Numbered from the stretch's first letter, positions 8,905 to 18,765 are shown. The stretch is 22,700 bases of DNA from Larix sibirica (GCA_004151065.3 NWUY0300005105.1:19123-41822); one strand, 5' to 3'. Numbers and translations are program-made. Notes: generated from the sequence alone by a model not told the origin.

Positions 8905-9902
8905 TTATCTACAAGGAAGGAGGAGAGTATTAGTGTAAAAGGAAATATAGTTATAATAATATGTCATTATAATAAGATAGCTTGTAATTATAGTCAAAGA
9001 AGGCCTAAAAAAGCATGATATCAAAATTGTAAGCAATATTTTTTTGTAAGTAAGCAATCTATTAATTATATTAATAACATAGATACAAAACTTACAGTTA
9101 TGTCTGTGACTCCCAAAGATCCCCTCCCCCGAAGGCGAAAACAACGAGATAATGCCATGAGTCCCATACTTTACCAGAATACTATTGAAACTACCTCTAT
9201 GAAACCAAAGATTGCAATTAACTAAATCATCTATAGTCATCCCAAAAATCCCCTCCCCCGAAGGAGAAAATAGGGAAATAGTACCATGAGTTCTATAGCT
9301 ATCTCCATGCAACTCAAGAAAGTAATTAACTATATAAACTACAAACCAGACTCTATCTAGAATAATGCATAACATAATCAAGTTAAGGAACTTGTTTTCC
9401 AGATGCTGAGCCATGATGGTCCTTTGAGGTAGAGCCAATCCAATCCCCTACGTCATTTAGCTTCAAAAGAAAAGGAATCCCCATTTGCTTAGCCATTGCA
9501 TCAATTTTCATATGGATGAGCTAAGTGTCAACGAACAGGTCCTTCCATAAAACAGTGGGAATTCCGTCCCCTTTCTCCTTCTCTTCTTTTTCCAACAAGA
9601 CATGACCCAGAAGACCCTTCATGATCCAATAGAACAAGACAGCCCTTTTGAATTGGGAGTGCCTAGCATGGGAGGAGCCCGGGCCTTGAATCCAAGGTTC
9701 CAGGGCAGAGAATTCATTAATTGGATTAGCATTGTCTAGCTCATTCCAGAGGGGCCTCTTCCCTACTATCTATCTCCTCACAAATTGCTTGGGGAATTGT
9801 AGCTTTGTACATCCAAGCAGCTTGAGCTACACACAGTTGCTCCCTATTGGCACGCTGCTTCCCTTCCTTTTTTTTGCCAGAGTCGTCTCCCCATTGATCC
9901 AT
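8905..9902 (-). pseudogene. Decayed unassigned protein-coding sequence with internal duplication
   Basis: On the minus strand an ATG at 9902 opens 53 codons (MDQWGDDSGKKKEGKQ..., AQAAWMYKATIPQAICEE). A shift near 9755 leads into an open stretch containing FSALEPWIQGPG, HSQFKRAVLFYWIMKGLLG and GIPTVLWKDLFVDT, with a stop at 9521-9523 and then KIDAMAKQMGIPFLLKLND. A further frame (9438-8905) holds ENKFLNLIMLCIILDRVWF and a 43-codon in-frame duplication, where THGTISLFSPSGEGIFG and THGIISLFSPSGEGIFG are its two copies. The long open stretches and protein-like composition suggest a real ancestral coding region of about 250-330 residues. I do not recognise the family. A transposon accessory ORF or a host gene remnant are both possible. 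Confidence 0.4.
9112..9300. repeat. 129-bp-spaced direct repeat (GATCCCCTCCCCCGAAGG)
   Basis: The pattern CCCAAARATCCCCTCCCCCG recurs at 9112 and 9241, with similarity extending about 55-60 bases (through CCATGAGT). The spacing of 129 is a multiple of three and preserves the minus-strand reading frame. Confidence 0.7.
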
Positions 9903-10340
9903 CCTTCCCTCCTAGACGTAGACCTGAAAAATATGTGTATTGGTCACAATATGTTGATTAATCCAGAAAATTAGAGGCTTAGTCACCGAAGCTAGCCAAA
10001 TTTTTGCTAGTCAGAGTATGAAGCTGTAGAATAAATAATAGATGAGGATTCGTCTTCCTGCCAACCCCCTACTATTAATGATGGGGAATTAATTTCTCCA
10101 GCTAGACATCCCATCCCATATCAGGAATAACTTACTATGATTTATGACTTTTTGATATTCACATACACCAGTTGTCCCAAACCCAACTTTTTCCATTAAA
10201 CCTTTCCAGTTTCTCATATGAATCCCACGCTTTCCAGTTCTCTATGATCCAATCTCCCAAATTGAGAATTCTTTGTCACCTCAGGTAATGATGCTATGTT
10301 TTAATTTTATATGACGTCTAAGGGTGGTGAAATAAGTGAG

Positions 10341-10386
10341 TGCATGCAGGTTCATTGTAAAATACTGCCACGTGGGGCTGCATGCA
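10341..10386. promoter_or_regulatory. Inverted RY-type motifs flanking a perfect G-box
   Basis: TGCATGCAG (10341-10349) and CTGCATGCA (10378-10386) form a perfect 9-bp inverted pair, each containing CATGCA. Between them CCACGTGG (10368-10375) is a perfect G-box palindrome. RY plus G-box is a known combination in plant seed-gene promoters (bound by B3 and bZIP factors). No gene was found on either side, so this is a promoter fragment at best. Confidence 0.35.
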
Positions 10387-10496
10387 AATCCTGCCATCCA
10401 CCGGTCATGTCCATTGTCTTGCATTAACTTCCTAATGATAACATCCCACTTGGGGAAAATTTGTAAGCAATATTAGTATCACATAGAGAGAAAGAA

Positions 10497-10643
10497 TAAA
10501 TCTACCAAATTCTAAGAGACTTTGTAAAATACATCTTTAAGAGCTAATTGAGAAAAAGGAATTGGGAAAGATTAAATCTACCAAATTCTAAGAGGATTTG
10601 TAAAATATATATTTAAGAATTAATTCAGAAAAAGGATTTGCAT
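10497..10643. repeat. 76-bp tandem repeat (2 copies)
   Basis: Copies at 10497-10572 and 10573-10643 share TAAATCTACCAAATTCTAAG, TTTGTAAAATA and GAGAAAAAGGA-like segments with several mismatches. Confidence 0.75.
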
Positions 10644-10882
10644 ATGCAACTTAGATTTTTTAGTAAGCTTGCAATTAAAGAAGACATTCTAAAAAGAGTT
10701 ATTACAAGCAAGAAGACCCACAAAGCGCACGTACACTTGTTAGGTGATATTAGTAGTAGACTAAGGGACGATGATATTACATCAACCAAGGAATTTATAC
10801 CCTAAAGAAAACTTCTAAATTACAAAAGTATAAATGTGGAACAAAATCTCAACATAGAGATATGTCAATGTGACAACGAGAC

Positions 10883-10970
10883 TTGTAATTAATATAATGT
10901 CACATAGATCACACCATAAGTCAAAATTGCAATTAATACAGCATTACATAGATGACAACCATGACTCAAA
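10883..10970. repeat. 44-bp imperfect tandem repeat
   Basis: Copies start TTGTAATTAATA (10883) and TTGCAATTAATA (10927), and both continue with ACATAGAT and a CATRAGTCAAA/CATGACTCAAA end. The copies are clearly diverged. Confidence 0.6.
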
Positions 10971-11309
10971 GAGGTTCTATAATGCATGACACTTAAATAA
11001 AGTTATATTAGTACCACGGTAGGTGAGGATACTATCACATTAACCCATGGACTTACATCCCAATGCTAGTTGCTATAATCGTAAAATTTTTGTTGAGTAT
11101 AGTGCTTGATAAATCAACAATGTCTCATCATTATTGCTTGCATATAAACTCGCCTTATTTCCTATTAATTTTTCTCGACATATTTTAGATTCTATATGTA
11201 AAATGAATTTAAAGCAATAGCTTATAATTATAATTAATCATGTGCATATTTGTATTTTTTAAGTCGTTTTTCCTTTAATTAAATGTTTATATATATGTCA
11301 ATTGATAGC

Positions 11310-11500
11310 CTTAAGTGTTAGCTCAATTGGTTGAACTATCCTCCTAGGGCATATTTACTATGGGGAGTCCTTTCGTCACAAGTTCAAATTCAGTCAAGTC
11401 CCTTCGGATTACTAGCCACTATTGTGATTGGAAATTGAGCCATCCTCCATCTAGAATTTCATTGAAGAGGGGGGGGGTTTCCCACGAGGATTTGCTTGGG
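11310..11500 (+). repeat. tRNA-derived SINE-like element 1
   Basis: TAGCTCAATTGGTTGAAC (11319-11336) is a good match to a tRNA A box. CAAGTTCAAATTC (11379-11391) resembles a B box. The 50-base gap is longer than in a real tRNA, as is common in SINE heads. A G8-9 run and TTTCCCACGAGG follow near 11470. The 3' end is not defined. Confidence 0.5.
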
Positions 11501-11540
11501 AAAAATATAAAATAAATAAGTTTGAGAGATATTATTTAGG

Positions 11541-11700
11541 TCTAACTTGGGTGGTTAGGATAAGAAATTGTTATCCTCCCACCTAGGTTCAAATCTTGAT
11601 TGTGACATATTTGCCCCTCTTGGGCCAATTGGGGTTGACAAGGTATCAATAATATCACTCTCACTTAAGTGCTTGGGTGGAATGAGGGAGGATATTTTGT
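11541..11700 (+). repeat. tRNA-derived SINE-like element 2
   Basis: TTGGGTGGTTAGGA (11547-11560) as A box and TAGGTTCAAATCTT (11584-11597) as B box are about 30 bases apart, close to tRNA spacing. A stem-like pair (AGGATAA / TTATCCT) sits between them. It lies just downstream of the first SINE-like head in the same orientation. Confidence 0.5.
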
Positions 11701-11864
11701 GGTCCCTTTTGAGGGTTGCACAATTTTTCATTTAAGGTAGAGGATATATTGAATTCCTAGAAAACCATGGTGGTAGTACATAAGGGAAAACAGACGCTTT
11801 CAAATCCTTTTGACCTAGGCATAAAGGTCATAGTGAGATTGATGAGAATGGATTTGAAGTGATT

Positions 11865-12112
11865 TGCAAGTAGGTTTGGACAATAATAGTGAACTCATAA
11901 ATCAAACCAAGAATAATGTTCAATAACACAAGAGACAAACTTAGACAAAAGACCCTCAACTTTATTATGAGACAAGTGATCCTTTTATAAGCAAGGAAAC
12001 CTTTAACCTATCTAATTATTTAACTAGTTACAATAAGACAGAGTTCACACTGCTAAGGAAAATAAAGAAGGTGCCTCCTTAGAAGGAGCACCCTACTCAA
12101 TGACAGTGGCCA
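11865..12112 (-). repeat. 248-bp LTR of the minus-strand gypsy-like element (3' copy)
   Basis: This matches 18766-19013 over exactly 248 bp with about 30 differences (roughly 88% identity). Read on the minus strand it runs TGGCCACT ... CTTGCA, so it has the TG...CA ends of LTRs. It carries a TATA box (GCTTATAAAAGG, near 12000-11989) and an AATAAA (near 11970). Its start directly abuts the protease reading frame. No 5-bp target duplication is visible when its flank (TGATT) is compared with that of the other copy (AGGAA). Confidence 0.75.
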
Positions 12113-12462
12113 AGGTAAGGACGTAGGCGTTCCCTTCTTATTGCAGATGATATTTATGGGTTTTGGTGTGATAAACATATTGGGGCTCTTGTTGGTAAGG
12201 AAGGTTGAGTTCTAGGTCTGTGCGGTCCAAGGGAGATACATCGCAAACCACTGTATCATGGAAAGGTCCAATTGCAAAGGTCATTGCACAACGCTAGGTG
12301 ACAGTAAGTCGGGGCCCATCCTTCTGCACCTAGCCTAATTGATAAGGGGAAGGATGAGAAGAAGTGGAAAGGTGAAGGTGTTGGAACAAATCTTAGGTGA
12401 CAAGATTTTTTTAGCTACCGTTGTCCATAATTAATGTGGCAATGACATTCTCGTGAATATTG
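12113..12462 (-). pseudogene. Gypsy protease pseudogene (minus strand)
   Basis: Minus-strand translation gives IATLIMDNGS-stop-KNLVTQDLF, then VQKDGPRLTVT, then CAMTFAIGPFHDTVVCDVSP, KTHKYHLQ and AYVLTLAT. This is the protease block of a plant gypsy subgroup that has an Asp-Asn-Gly active site (DNGSQKNL-type). Stops interrupt it at three or four places. It is in a different frame from the gag that precedes it, implying a shift near 12465. The reading ends right at the LTR, with no RT, RNase H or integrase. That is unusual: either pol was deleted or this is a gag-protease-only non-autonomous derivative. Confidence 0.75.
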
Positions 12463-13447
12463 TCAATTATGGGTGAATAATGGGACAGTAAACGTGTCAG
12501 CGTGATCTGTGGTCATGAGGATAATGGAAGGGTTAGGTTCTATAGGGTTGTAAAGAGTAATGGGATTTGAGTGGGTGGCACTAGATGTCTCAATAGTGTT
12601 CGCAAACAAGGTATTGGTTGGGTGAAGATTCTTAAGAACGAGACAATTGGTAGTGGAGTGGGAGTTGGTCTTATGAAGAGTGCACCAGGGATATTTGTCA
12701 GGTGAGGATGGGGAAGGAAGAGTTGAGGTAGAGGGCCCAGGATTAGTCTGAGGAGAACAGATGCTTGGAGCCACCTTGCGCTCGACTACCAAATCCTGAA
12801 GGAAAGCCTTGTCTGTAGTGGGGATATTAAACATATGCACTTCACAACTCAAAATTAATAATAGACCAGAATTAAAATTAACAATAAGAACCTATCTCGT
12901 ATCATTGATATGAAGTTGACTACAGAGTTTGTAGAAGATGTCGATGTGGCTTCGCAAGGACTACTCAGATAGTTGACAAAGATGCAACTAATGAGCTAAA
13001 ATATTATGTTTATAGCCAAGAGGATAGGAGCATTCCCTGAGTGTCTGGCAAAAATACTCACAAGAAGTAATAGTTGGAGTCACCTAATTCTTTATGGTGC
13101 CCCATTCAACCATCGATGAGCTAATTTCAAGCTGAGTATCCCGCCAAGATTGTGTAATGAATTCTAACTCTAGATTGTCAATCTGCAGCTTAATGTGTTC
13201 CTTTTTTGTCATGGCAGGTTTTAAAATAGGTGGAGAGGCTGCGGATCCATGAGTTGACAACCTTACCATTCATTTGTCTTGAGAACTTAGGGAGTTGGAA
13301 GCGTGTGTCCAACTACATGGGTGTTGAGGGGCACCTTTGATGCAAATGCATCAACTCATTGAGAGCAAGGGCCAAGTCCTGTATAGGCGAAGACATGTGA
13401 GAAGTTGAGTCCTTGGGAAAATATTCTCCATGAGGAGGAATTTTCAT
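12463..13447 (-). pseudogene. gag: Gypsy gag pseudogene (minus strand)
   Basis: The ATG at 13447 (minus) starts MKIPPHGEYFPKDSTSHMSS, then ALALNELMHLHQR and, after a stop at 13315-13313, FQLPKFSRQMNGKVVNSWIR and LSTYFKT. A one-base loss near 13215 shifts to the frame of 13269-12463. That frame has LQIDNLELEFITQSWRDTQL, SSSMVEWGTI, FCQTLRECSYPLGYKHNILA, SHIDIFYKLCSQLHIND and, after a Pro/Ser-rich linker, the knuckle CTLHKTNSHSTTNC (C-x2-H-x4-H-x4-C), typical of this gag group. In-frame stops occur near 13086, 13001, 12965 and 12894. The capsid order and the knuckle make the assignment firm. It is far too damaged to be functional. Confidence 0.85.
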
Positions 13448-13759
13448 AAATTTCTAGTGGTGAAGAGCTGACAACAGTTATGATATGATATAGCACAAGG
13501 CTAGGTAGTTAAGGCTCTTTGAGAAAGGGTGTAAGTAAACTTTAGCACTTGAAACATAAATCTGATAAAAAGAGGTAGGGGATGTTATATCTAGAACAAT
13601 GTGGAACTTTGGATGCAGGGCGCACTCTGTAGACTGAACTTTCACACCCTATCATTCTACCACACAGACCAGGGCGCACTGGGAAAAGAGAAATCTAGAG
13701 TTGGAAATGCTAGTTGTTTTCCATAAAAGACAAGTTCTAAAAACCCCAAAAAGGGCTCG
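13448..13759 (-). other. Gag-proximal half of the minus-strand element's untranslated leader
   Basis: No coding signal. It carries two copies of AGGGCGCACT (plus-strand 13617-13626 and 13671-13680). The same short motif recurs in the other half of the leader at 18599-18607, with variants at 18633 and 18668. This links the two halves across the inserted solo LTR. Confidence 0.6.
13755..13759. repeat. Target-site duplication GCTCG (left)
   Basis: GCTCG immediately precedes the TG start of the solo LTR and is repeated at 18385-18389 immediately after its end. Five bases is the usual size for gypsy integrase. Confidence 0.7.
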
Positions 13760-14141
13760 TGTAAGATCCCCAAAGACATTTTTTTTTTATATGTTATTAT
13801 TTTATTTCAAAAACTTGAATAAGTGGACTAGACTTGAAATCTGTCAAGTATCTGTATGATGGATGGAATGTAATAAACAATTATTTTTGATATAATAAAT
13901 TATGGGAATATGGTAAGGAACATCGACGTTAAAAGAGGAGATCCTGCATCCAAGAGTGGGAGACAAGAAAGAGTTAACCTCTGGAAAATCAAACAAGTGT
14001 CAATAGTGCAGTAATGACATTGGACACTCCCTAAAGAATAAGGATCTTGATAGCCACGAAGATTCGAAAAGGAATCGACTGAAAGAAAATACCTAGGCAA
14101 TACAAAAGTATAAAAAATGCATATGCGGGAGGCAGGACGCT

Positions 14142-15355
14142 GCTTAGTATGCGATGGAAGGAAAGGATTTTTGCTGTGTGAGCACTTCGTGTTAGGCAAG
14201 AATCATTCTAAGGAAAAATTGATAATCTTGATAGAGGTTGACTGGTCTACACTCTTGGGATACGCGATTTAGCTTGGGGGTGATTAGAGCAAGTATAATA
14301 CATGCTCTAGATCTAAGGTTGGGAGGAGCATGGTTGTTCCTACCTTATTTGGTATTGTGATCTTTAACAAGTTCCATTTTTTATTCAATTCCGATGAAAT
14401 GTTGCCTGTCGTTTATTTTCATTCATTATTCCGTAGAAGCATTGTTAGCTCTTGTTTGATCATTCTCTTCTCTGTAAATTTATTTAATTGTTCGTTTGGA
14501 AATGATTATAATAATGAAATATTATGTTTATGAATGAGATTCAGAGGGAAGCATTGCTCTTTTGGAAAGCCAGTAAAGGGATAAATGCTAGGGACTAAGA
14601 TCAGAGAACCTAAATTAGAAAAACATATAGTTTAGAAATTATATATTATCATTTAGCAATACACAGGATTTACTCCTATAAGCATAATACTGTACAGTTC
14701 GATTTACCTTACGAAAGATTTAGCCATCAATCTAGAACTATCTCATAATGTTAGTCACGCATCAGTTCAGGGTTTAGCATCAACTTGTTATTCAATATAA
14801 GATTTATAGTCAACAAGTGGTATCATGACCCACTCTATTATTGCAGTAGCATTTTTATAGGCATTTAATAAGAAGACAAACATCTTATGTTTATGATGAA
14901 ATCATAGGTTTCAGATTTGTAGAAATCATGGAAAACTGGAAATAGACAATCTCAATTTCAAGAGACGTATAAATATACTTCAGTACAACGATGAAGGCCA
15001 GATCCCTTTTATGGTCATAGATACAAGATAGAATATAGAGTAATATGAATGCATATGTGATTATGGGTTAACTTCGGACAAGCTAATCGAATATGAAATT
15101 TAGAAAATAAAAATGACTGATGAACGCCTCACAAAGATGGTAATCCACTAAGAGTGGCTAAGCTTCTATACCTAGAAGATGACAAACCAAAGTTAATATA
15201 CAGATTGTCAACATGCCTCTAGAAACTATCACTTGCGTAGAGTCAATAACCTAGTTAAGGACCGAGCAAGCCAGACTTGAAATTTAATGGAAAAACGAAG
15301 TAGGCTCTCAGTTGAATACATATAGTCCCTCAATTCAAATAGGTCAGAGCCTCGT
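14142..15355 (+). repeat. 1.2-kb tandem duplication inside the LTR, copy 1
   Basis: From GCTTAGTATGCGATGGAAGG to GTCAGAGCCTCGT this matches 15388-16601. Both spans are 1214 bp, the offset is 1246, and scattered substitutions amount to roughly 5-8%. Apparent ORFs in it (14330-14533, 15484-15830) are shadows of this repeat with no recognisable family. Confidence 0.85.
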
Positions 15356-15386
15356 TGATCCAGATTTATGTGGGAACGAAATAAAA

Positions 15387-15387
15387 N
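15387..15387. other. Ambiguous base n at the duplication junction
   Basis: The n falls one base before copy 2 of the 1.2-kb duplication begins. It may be a consensus ambiguity or mark a contig join. Confidence 0.6.
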
Positions 15388-16601
15388 GCTTAGTATGCGA
15401 TGGAAGGAAAGGATTTTTGCTATGTGAGCACTTCGTGTTAGGCAATAATCATTCTAAGCAAAAACATATACGCTTGACAGAGGTTGACTGGTCTACACTC
15501 TTGGGATGCGTGTTTTAGCTCGGGGGTGATTAGAGCAAGTATAATACCTACTCTAGATCTAAGGTTGGGAGGAGCGGGGTTGTTCCTACCTTATTTAGTA
15601 CTGCGATTTTTAACAGGTTCCATTTTTTATTCAGCTCTGATGAAATGTTGCTTATCGTTTATTTTCATTCATTATTTTGTAGAAGCATTGTTAGCTCTTG
15701 TTTGATCATTCGCTTCTCTGTAAATTTATTTAATTGTTCGTTTGGAAACGATTATAATAATGAAATATTACGTTTATGCATGGGATTCAGAGAGAAGCAT
15801 TGTTCTTTTGGAAAGGTAGTAAATGGATAAATGCTATGGACTAAGATTGGCGAACCTAAATTAGAAAAACATATAGTTTAGAAAATTATATATTATCATT
15901 TAGCAATACACAAGATTTACTCCTATAACCATAATCCTGTACAATTCGATTTACCCTACGAAAGATTTATCCTTCAATCTATAACTATCTCGGAATGTTA
16001 ATCACACATTAGTTTAGGGTTTAACATCAACTTGTTATTCAGTATAAGATTTATAGTCAACAGGTGGGATCATGACCCACTCGATTATTACAATAGCATT
16101 TTTATAGGCATTTAATAAGAAGACAAACATATTATGTTTAGGATGAAATCACAAGTTTCAGATTTATAGAAATCATGGAAAACTGGAAACAAACAATCTC
16201 AATTTCAAGAGACGTATAAATATACTTCAGTACAACGCTGAAGGTCGGATCCCTTTTATGGTCATAGATACAAGATAGAATACAAAGTAATACGAATGCA
16301 TACATGATTATGGGTTAACTTCAGACAAGCTAATCGAATATGAACTTTAGAAAACAATATGACCGATGAACGCCTCACAAAGATGGTAATCCACTAAGAG
16401 TGGCTAAGCTTCTATACCTAGAATATGACAAACCAAATTTAACATACAAATTATCAACATGCCTCTAGAAACTATCACTTGCACAAAGTCAATAAGCTAG
16501 TTAAGGATCGAGCAAGCCGGACTTGAAATTTAATGGAAAAACGAAGTAGGCTCTCAGTCGAAGGCATATAGTCCTTCAATTCAGATAGGTCAGGGCCTCG
16601 T
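15388..16601 (+). repeat. 1.2-kb tandem duplication inside the LTR, copy 2
   Basis: Second copy of the 14142-15355 block. It ends GTCAGGGCCTCGT and leads directly into the TATA-box repeats. A TATA-like GTATAAATATA (about 16213) is present in both copies (about 14966 in copy 1). Confidence 0.85.
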
Positions 16602-16619
16602 AGGGATTTAAGCTAATGA

Positions 16620-16823
16620 AGAGTATAAAAGCCACAATAGAGCTCAGAACATTTAAAGACTTAGAAAAGACACAGTCCAGAGCTTTGGAAAAAACAAGTA
16701 TTCTCACATATATTCAATACAAGAGTATAAAAGCCACAATAGAGCTCAAAACATTTAAAGACTCAGAAAAGACACAGTCCAGAGCTTTGAAAAAACAAGT
16801 ATTTCTCCTATATATACAATAGA
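16620..16823 (+). promoter_or_regulatory. Duplicated 102-bp LTR promoter module with two TATA boxes
   Basis: Copies at 16620-16721 and 16722-16823 each begin AGAGTATAAAAGCCACAATA, with a strong TATAAAAG box, and end in TATATAnTnCAATA. They differ at about ten positions. The transcribed part of the LTR follows directly. The equivalent position in the left element lies just upstream of base 1, so its copy cannot be seen. The layout suggests the U3 core promoter was tandemly duplicated. Confidence 0.65.
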
Positions 16824-16896
16824 TACGAATCTGAGCATTAGTTTCTAGACCAATTATCCCGAGGTATCTCTCTTTACAAAAAATGAAATAGAAACT

Positions 16897-16980
16897 ACTC
16901 CGGGGATTGAACCCTGGATGTTCACATACGCCTCATAGTATAAACCCTTATCATTTACACATACACAACAAAGGAGTATT
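16897..16980 (-). repeat. tRNA-like head in the solo LTR (second copy)
   Basis: Equivalent of the 81-165 feature, with the same minus-strand B box GGGTTCAATCCCC. The sequence from the CACATACG boundary onward differs slightly (GCCTC here, GTTTC in the first copy). Confidence 0.4.
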
Positions 16981-18384
16981 AATCCTAACCTTCACTACCA
17001 TTCAATCACGATGCACAGGATGAAACTCCATGCATTAAGGAACCTCTGGAGGAAAATCGCCCCATCTTTGGGCGGAATGGTTGCAACCCTGAACCCCACC
17101 GGAATTTAATTCCGACTCAGGAGAAGTTCATTGAGGAAGGAGTATTGCTTACTGAATTGTACAACAAAACGCGATCATTTTTGTTGTGAATTAATCACCA
17201 TTCCTTTTCCTGTCACAAGAGAAACAAAAGAAAAGTGTAAATTCGAAGTGGTATGTTGTAGATTGTCGAAAAGAAAATCTATTGAACCTCGCTTAAGACA
17301 AAAGGATCGATTCTTACATGATGAAGTCGACTGTGAGGAAATCAACCTATCCAGCAAACAGAGGAGATGGACACCCCATATACACACGCCCAAAGGTAAA
17401 TTGTGCGCATCGATTAACATACTCCTTCAGCTGGAATGACCCCAGTATACCATGGCACAGAGCTCAACGAGCTCAAAAACTGGAAATGGCTGGAAGGAGA
17501 AAACTCCAGTGCTATATCGCCCCCCACCTTATGCAGAGGTTTTCAAACCACTAAACAATACCAACAAATCCCAGCTAGATTTTCATTAATTACCACATCC
17601 ATTGGCGCGTGATTAGATCTGGTATTGGACCTCGAACCACTGGAGTGTTAAATGAAGTTGTCCTTCTCTCCAAGTGTCATAACGATGAAAAGACTCCTGG
17701 CAGCTAGGAAAACTAAGTGTCACATAGTCATGGAAATTGATGCTCGCTCGTATTAACCATAATCTTACAGTTGGCGATCAAGGACTAGTGGACCCAAGTC
17801 TGCCATGCCCTAAACTTAGGCATATTCTTGTTACCCAAGAAGGTTCGAGGGTTACGAGTAATCAATAGAGGAGTATGAGCTTGTTATCCATACCATGGTA
17901 TCCTAGCAAGGAAACCACGACTCAAACCTGCGAAAAGAAGTATTTGATTTATGACTAATATGTACATTGCATAATACTTGAAAGTGAACATTACCAATGA
18001 AAAAACTTACCGAATCCATTGGGCATCTAGTATTCGAGAAAGGTGGAGACTTCCATGAAGAAACAAACTCTTGACCTGCAGGTGTGTTGAAATTGTTAGC
18101 ATTTACGCTATTTAAGACAATACTCTTGTTCCAAAGTGAAACCCCCCTCGTTACAGTCAAAATCCACAGAGAATAGGGTAGAAACCATAATGACGTGAGT
18201 AGGAAGTATTCGGTGAGAATATTGAAGTAATAAGTAAATGAAAGATTAAATAAAAAAATAAAATAAAGAAGAAAAGTAGCATCCTATACATATAATATTT
18301 CATGACACACAGTTAGTTGACGAGTAGAGTTTGATAATAAGAGAGTGTTAAGAGCATAAAGTTTTATAACAAGGGAGGTATATA

Positions 18385-18765
18385 GCTCGCATTGTTGTAG
18401 AACCAAACCCTAGTTGTAGGGTGTAACAACCATTACAAGAGAAAATGCTAAGTAGGGAGTGGAAAGAGGCCCTGAAGATGACACTAAGAAGAGCACAAAA
18501 GGAAATTGGTGCAAACCCTAATTGGAGGAGGAATACAAACTGATGGATCAAAAATCTTGATGAGGGTGCTAGAGAAGAACTTTATAAAATTCCTGAGAAG
18601 GGCGCACAAGTAGTTGGAAAAACCCTAACTGGAGGGCGTATTCAACTAGCAGACCAAACCCCTCTAGAGGGCGCTGTAGATACCACATAAAAAATTTGTT
18701 GGATGATTATTGTCTAAACCTCTAGAATGAATAATGTTGGATCTATGTTCTAATACCAATTTATC
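18385..18765 (-). other. LTR-proximal half of the minus-strand element's leader
   Basis: Begins with the right target duplication GCTCG. It contains repeated AGGGCGC-type motifs (18599, 18633, 18668) and several CCCTAAyTGGAGG-like repeats, and has no coding signal. It ends in the primer binding site beside the 5' LTR. Confidence 0.6.
18747..18758 (-). other. Degenerate primer binding site of the minus-strand element
   Basis: On the minus strand TGGTATTAGAAC matches the Met-tRNA primer site TGGTATCAGAGC at 10 of 12 bases. It lies seven bases inside the LTR end (18766), which identifies 18766-19013 as the 5' LTR. Confidence 0.65.

Larger units (their letters stand above)
9903..11305. other. 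Non-coding stretch with tandem repeats and a promoter-like cluster
   Basis: No recognisable coding sequence. It holds a G-box flanked by an inverted pair of RY-type motifs (10341-10386) and two small tandem repeats (10497-10643 and 10883-10970), listed separately. The remainder is AT-rich and featureless to me. Confidence 0.5.
13760..18384 (+). mobile_element. Solo LTR of the plus-strand gypsy family, nested in the minus-strand element
   Basis: The left end TGTAAGATCCCC is a typical plant gypsy LTR start. The right 1.57 kb (16817-18384) aligns with the LTR portion at 1-1574, and from the shared TTTTATAA both copies have exactly 23 bases to the inferred end. The end is ATATA here and TTACA in the other copy. 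A perfect 5-bp duplication GCTCG flanks it (13755-13759 and 18385-18389). No primer binding site follows, and the host element's leader resumes, so it reads as a solo LTR left by LTR-LTR recombination. Its 4.6-kb length includes a 1.2-kb internal duplication and an n at 15387. Confidence 0.7.

Noticed and set aside
13900-14199. Minus-strand ORF of 99 codons as an integrase or other gene piece
   Set aside because: It lies inside the solo LTR, with no conserved motif in any frame.
1-18384. One giant 18-kb gypsy element bounded by the two plus-strand LTRs
   Set aside because: The right LTR has its own 5-bp target duplication and sits inside the minus-strand element's leader. The material between includes unrelated copia, SINE and non-coding DNA, so two separate insertions fit better.
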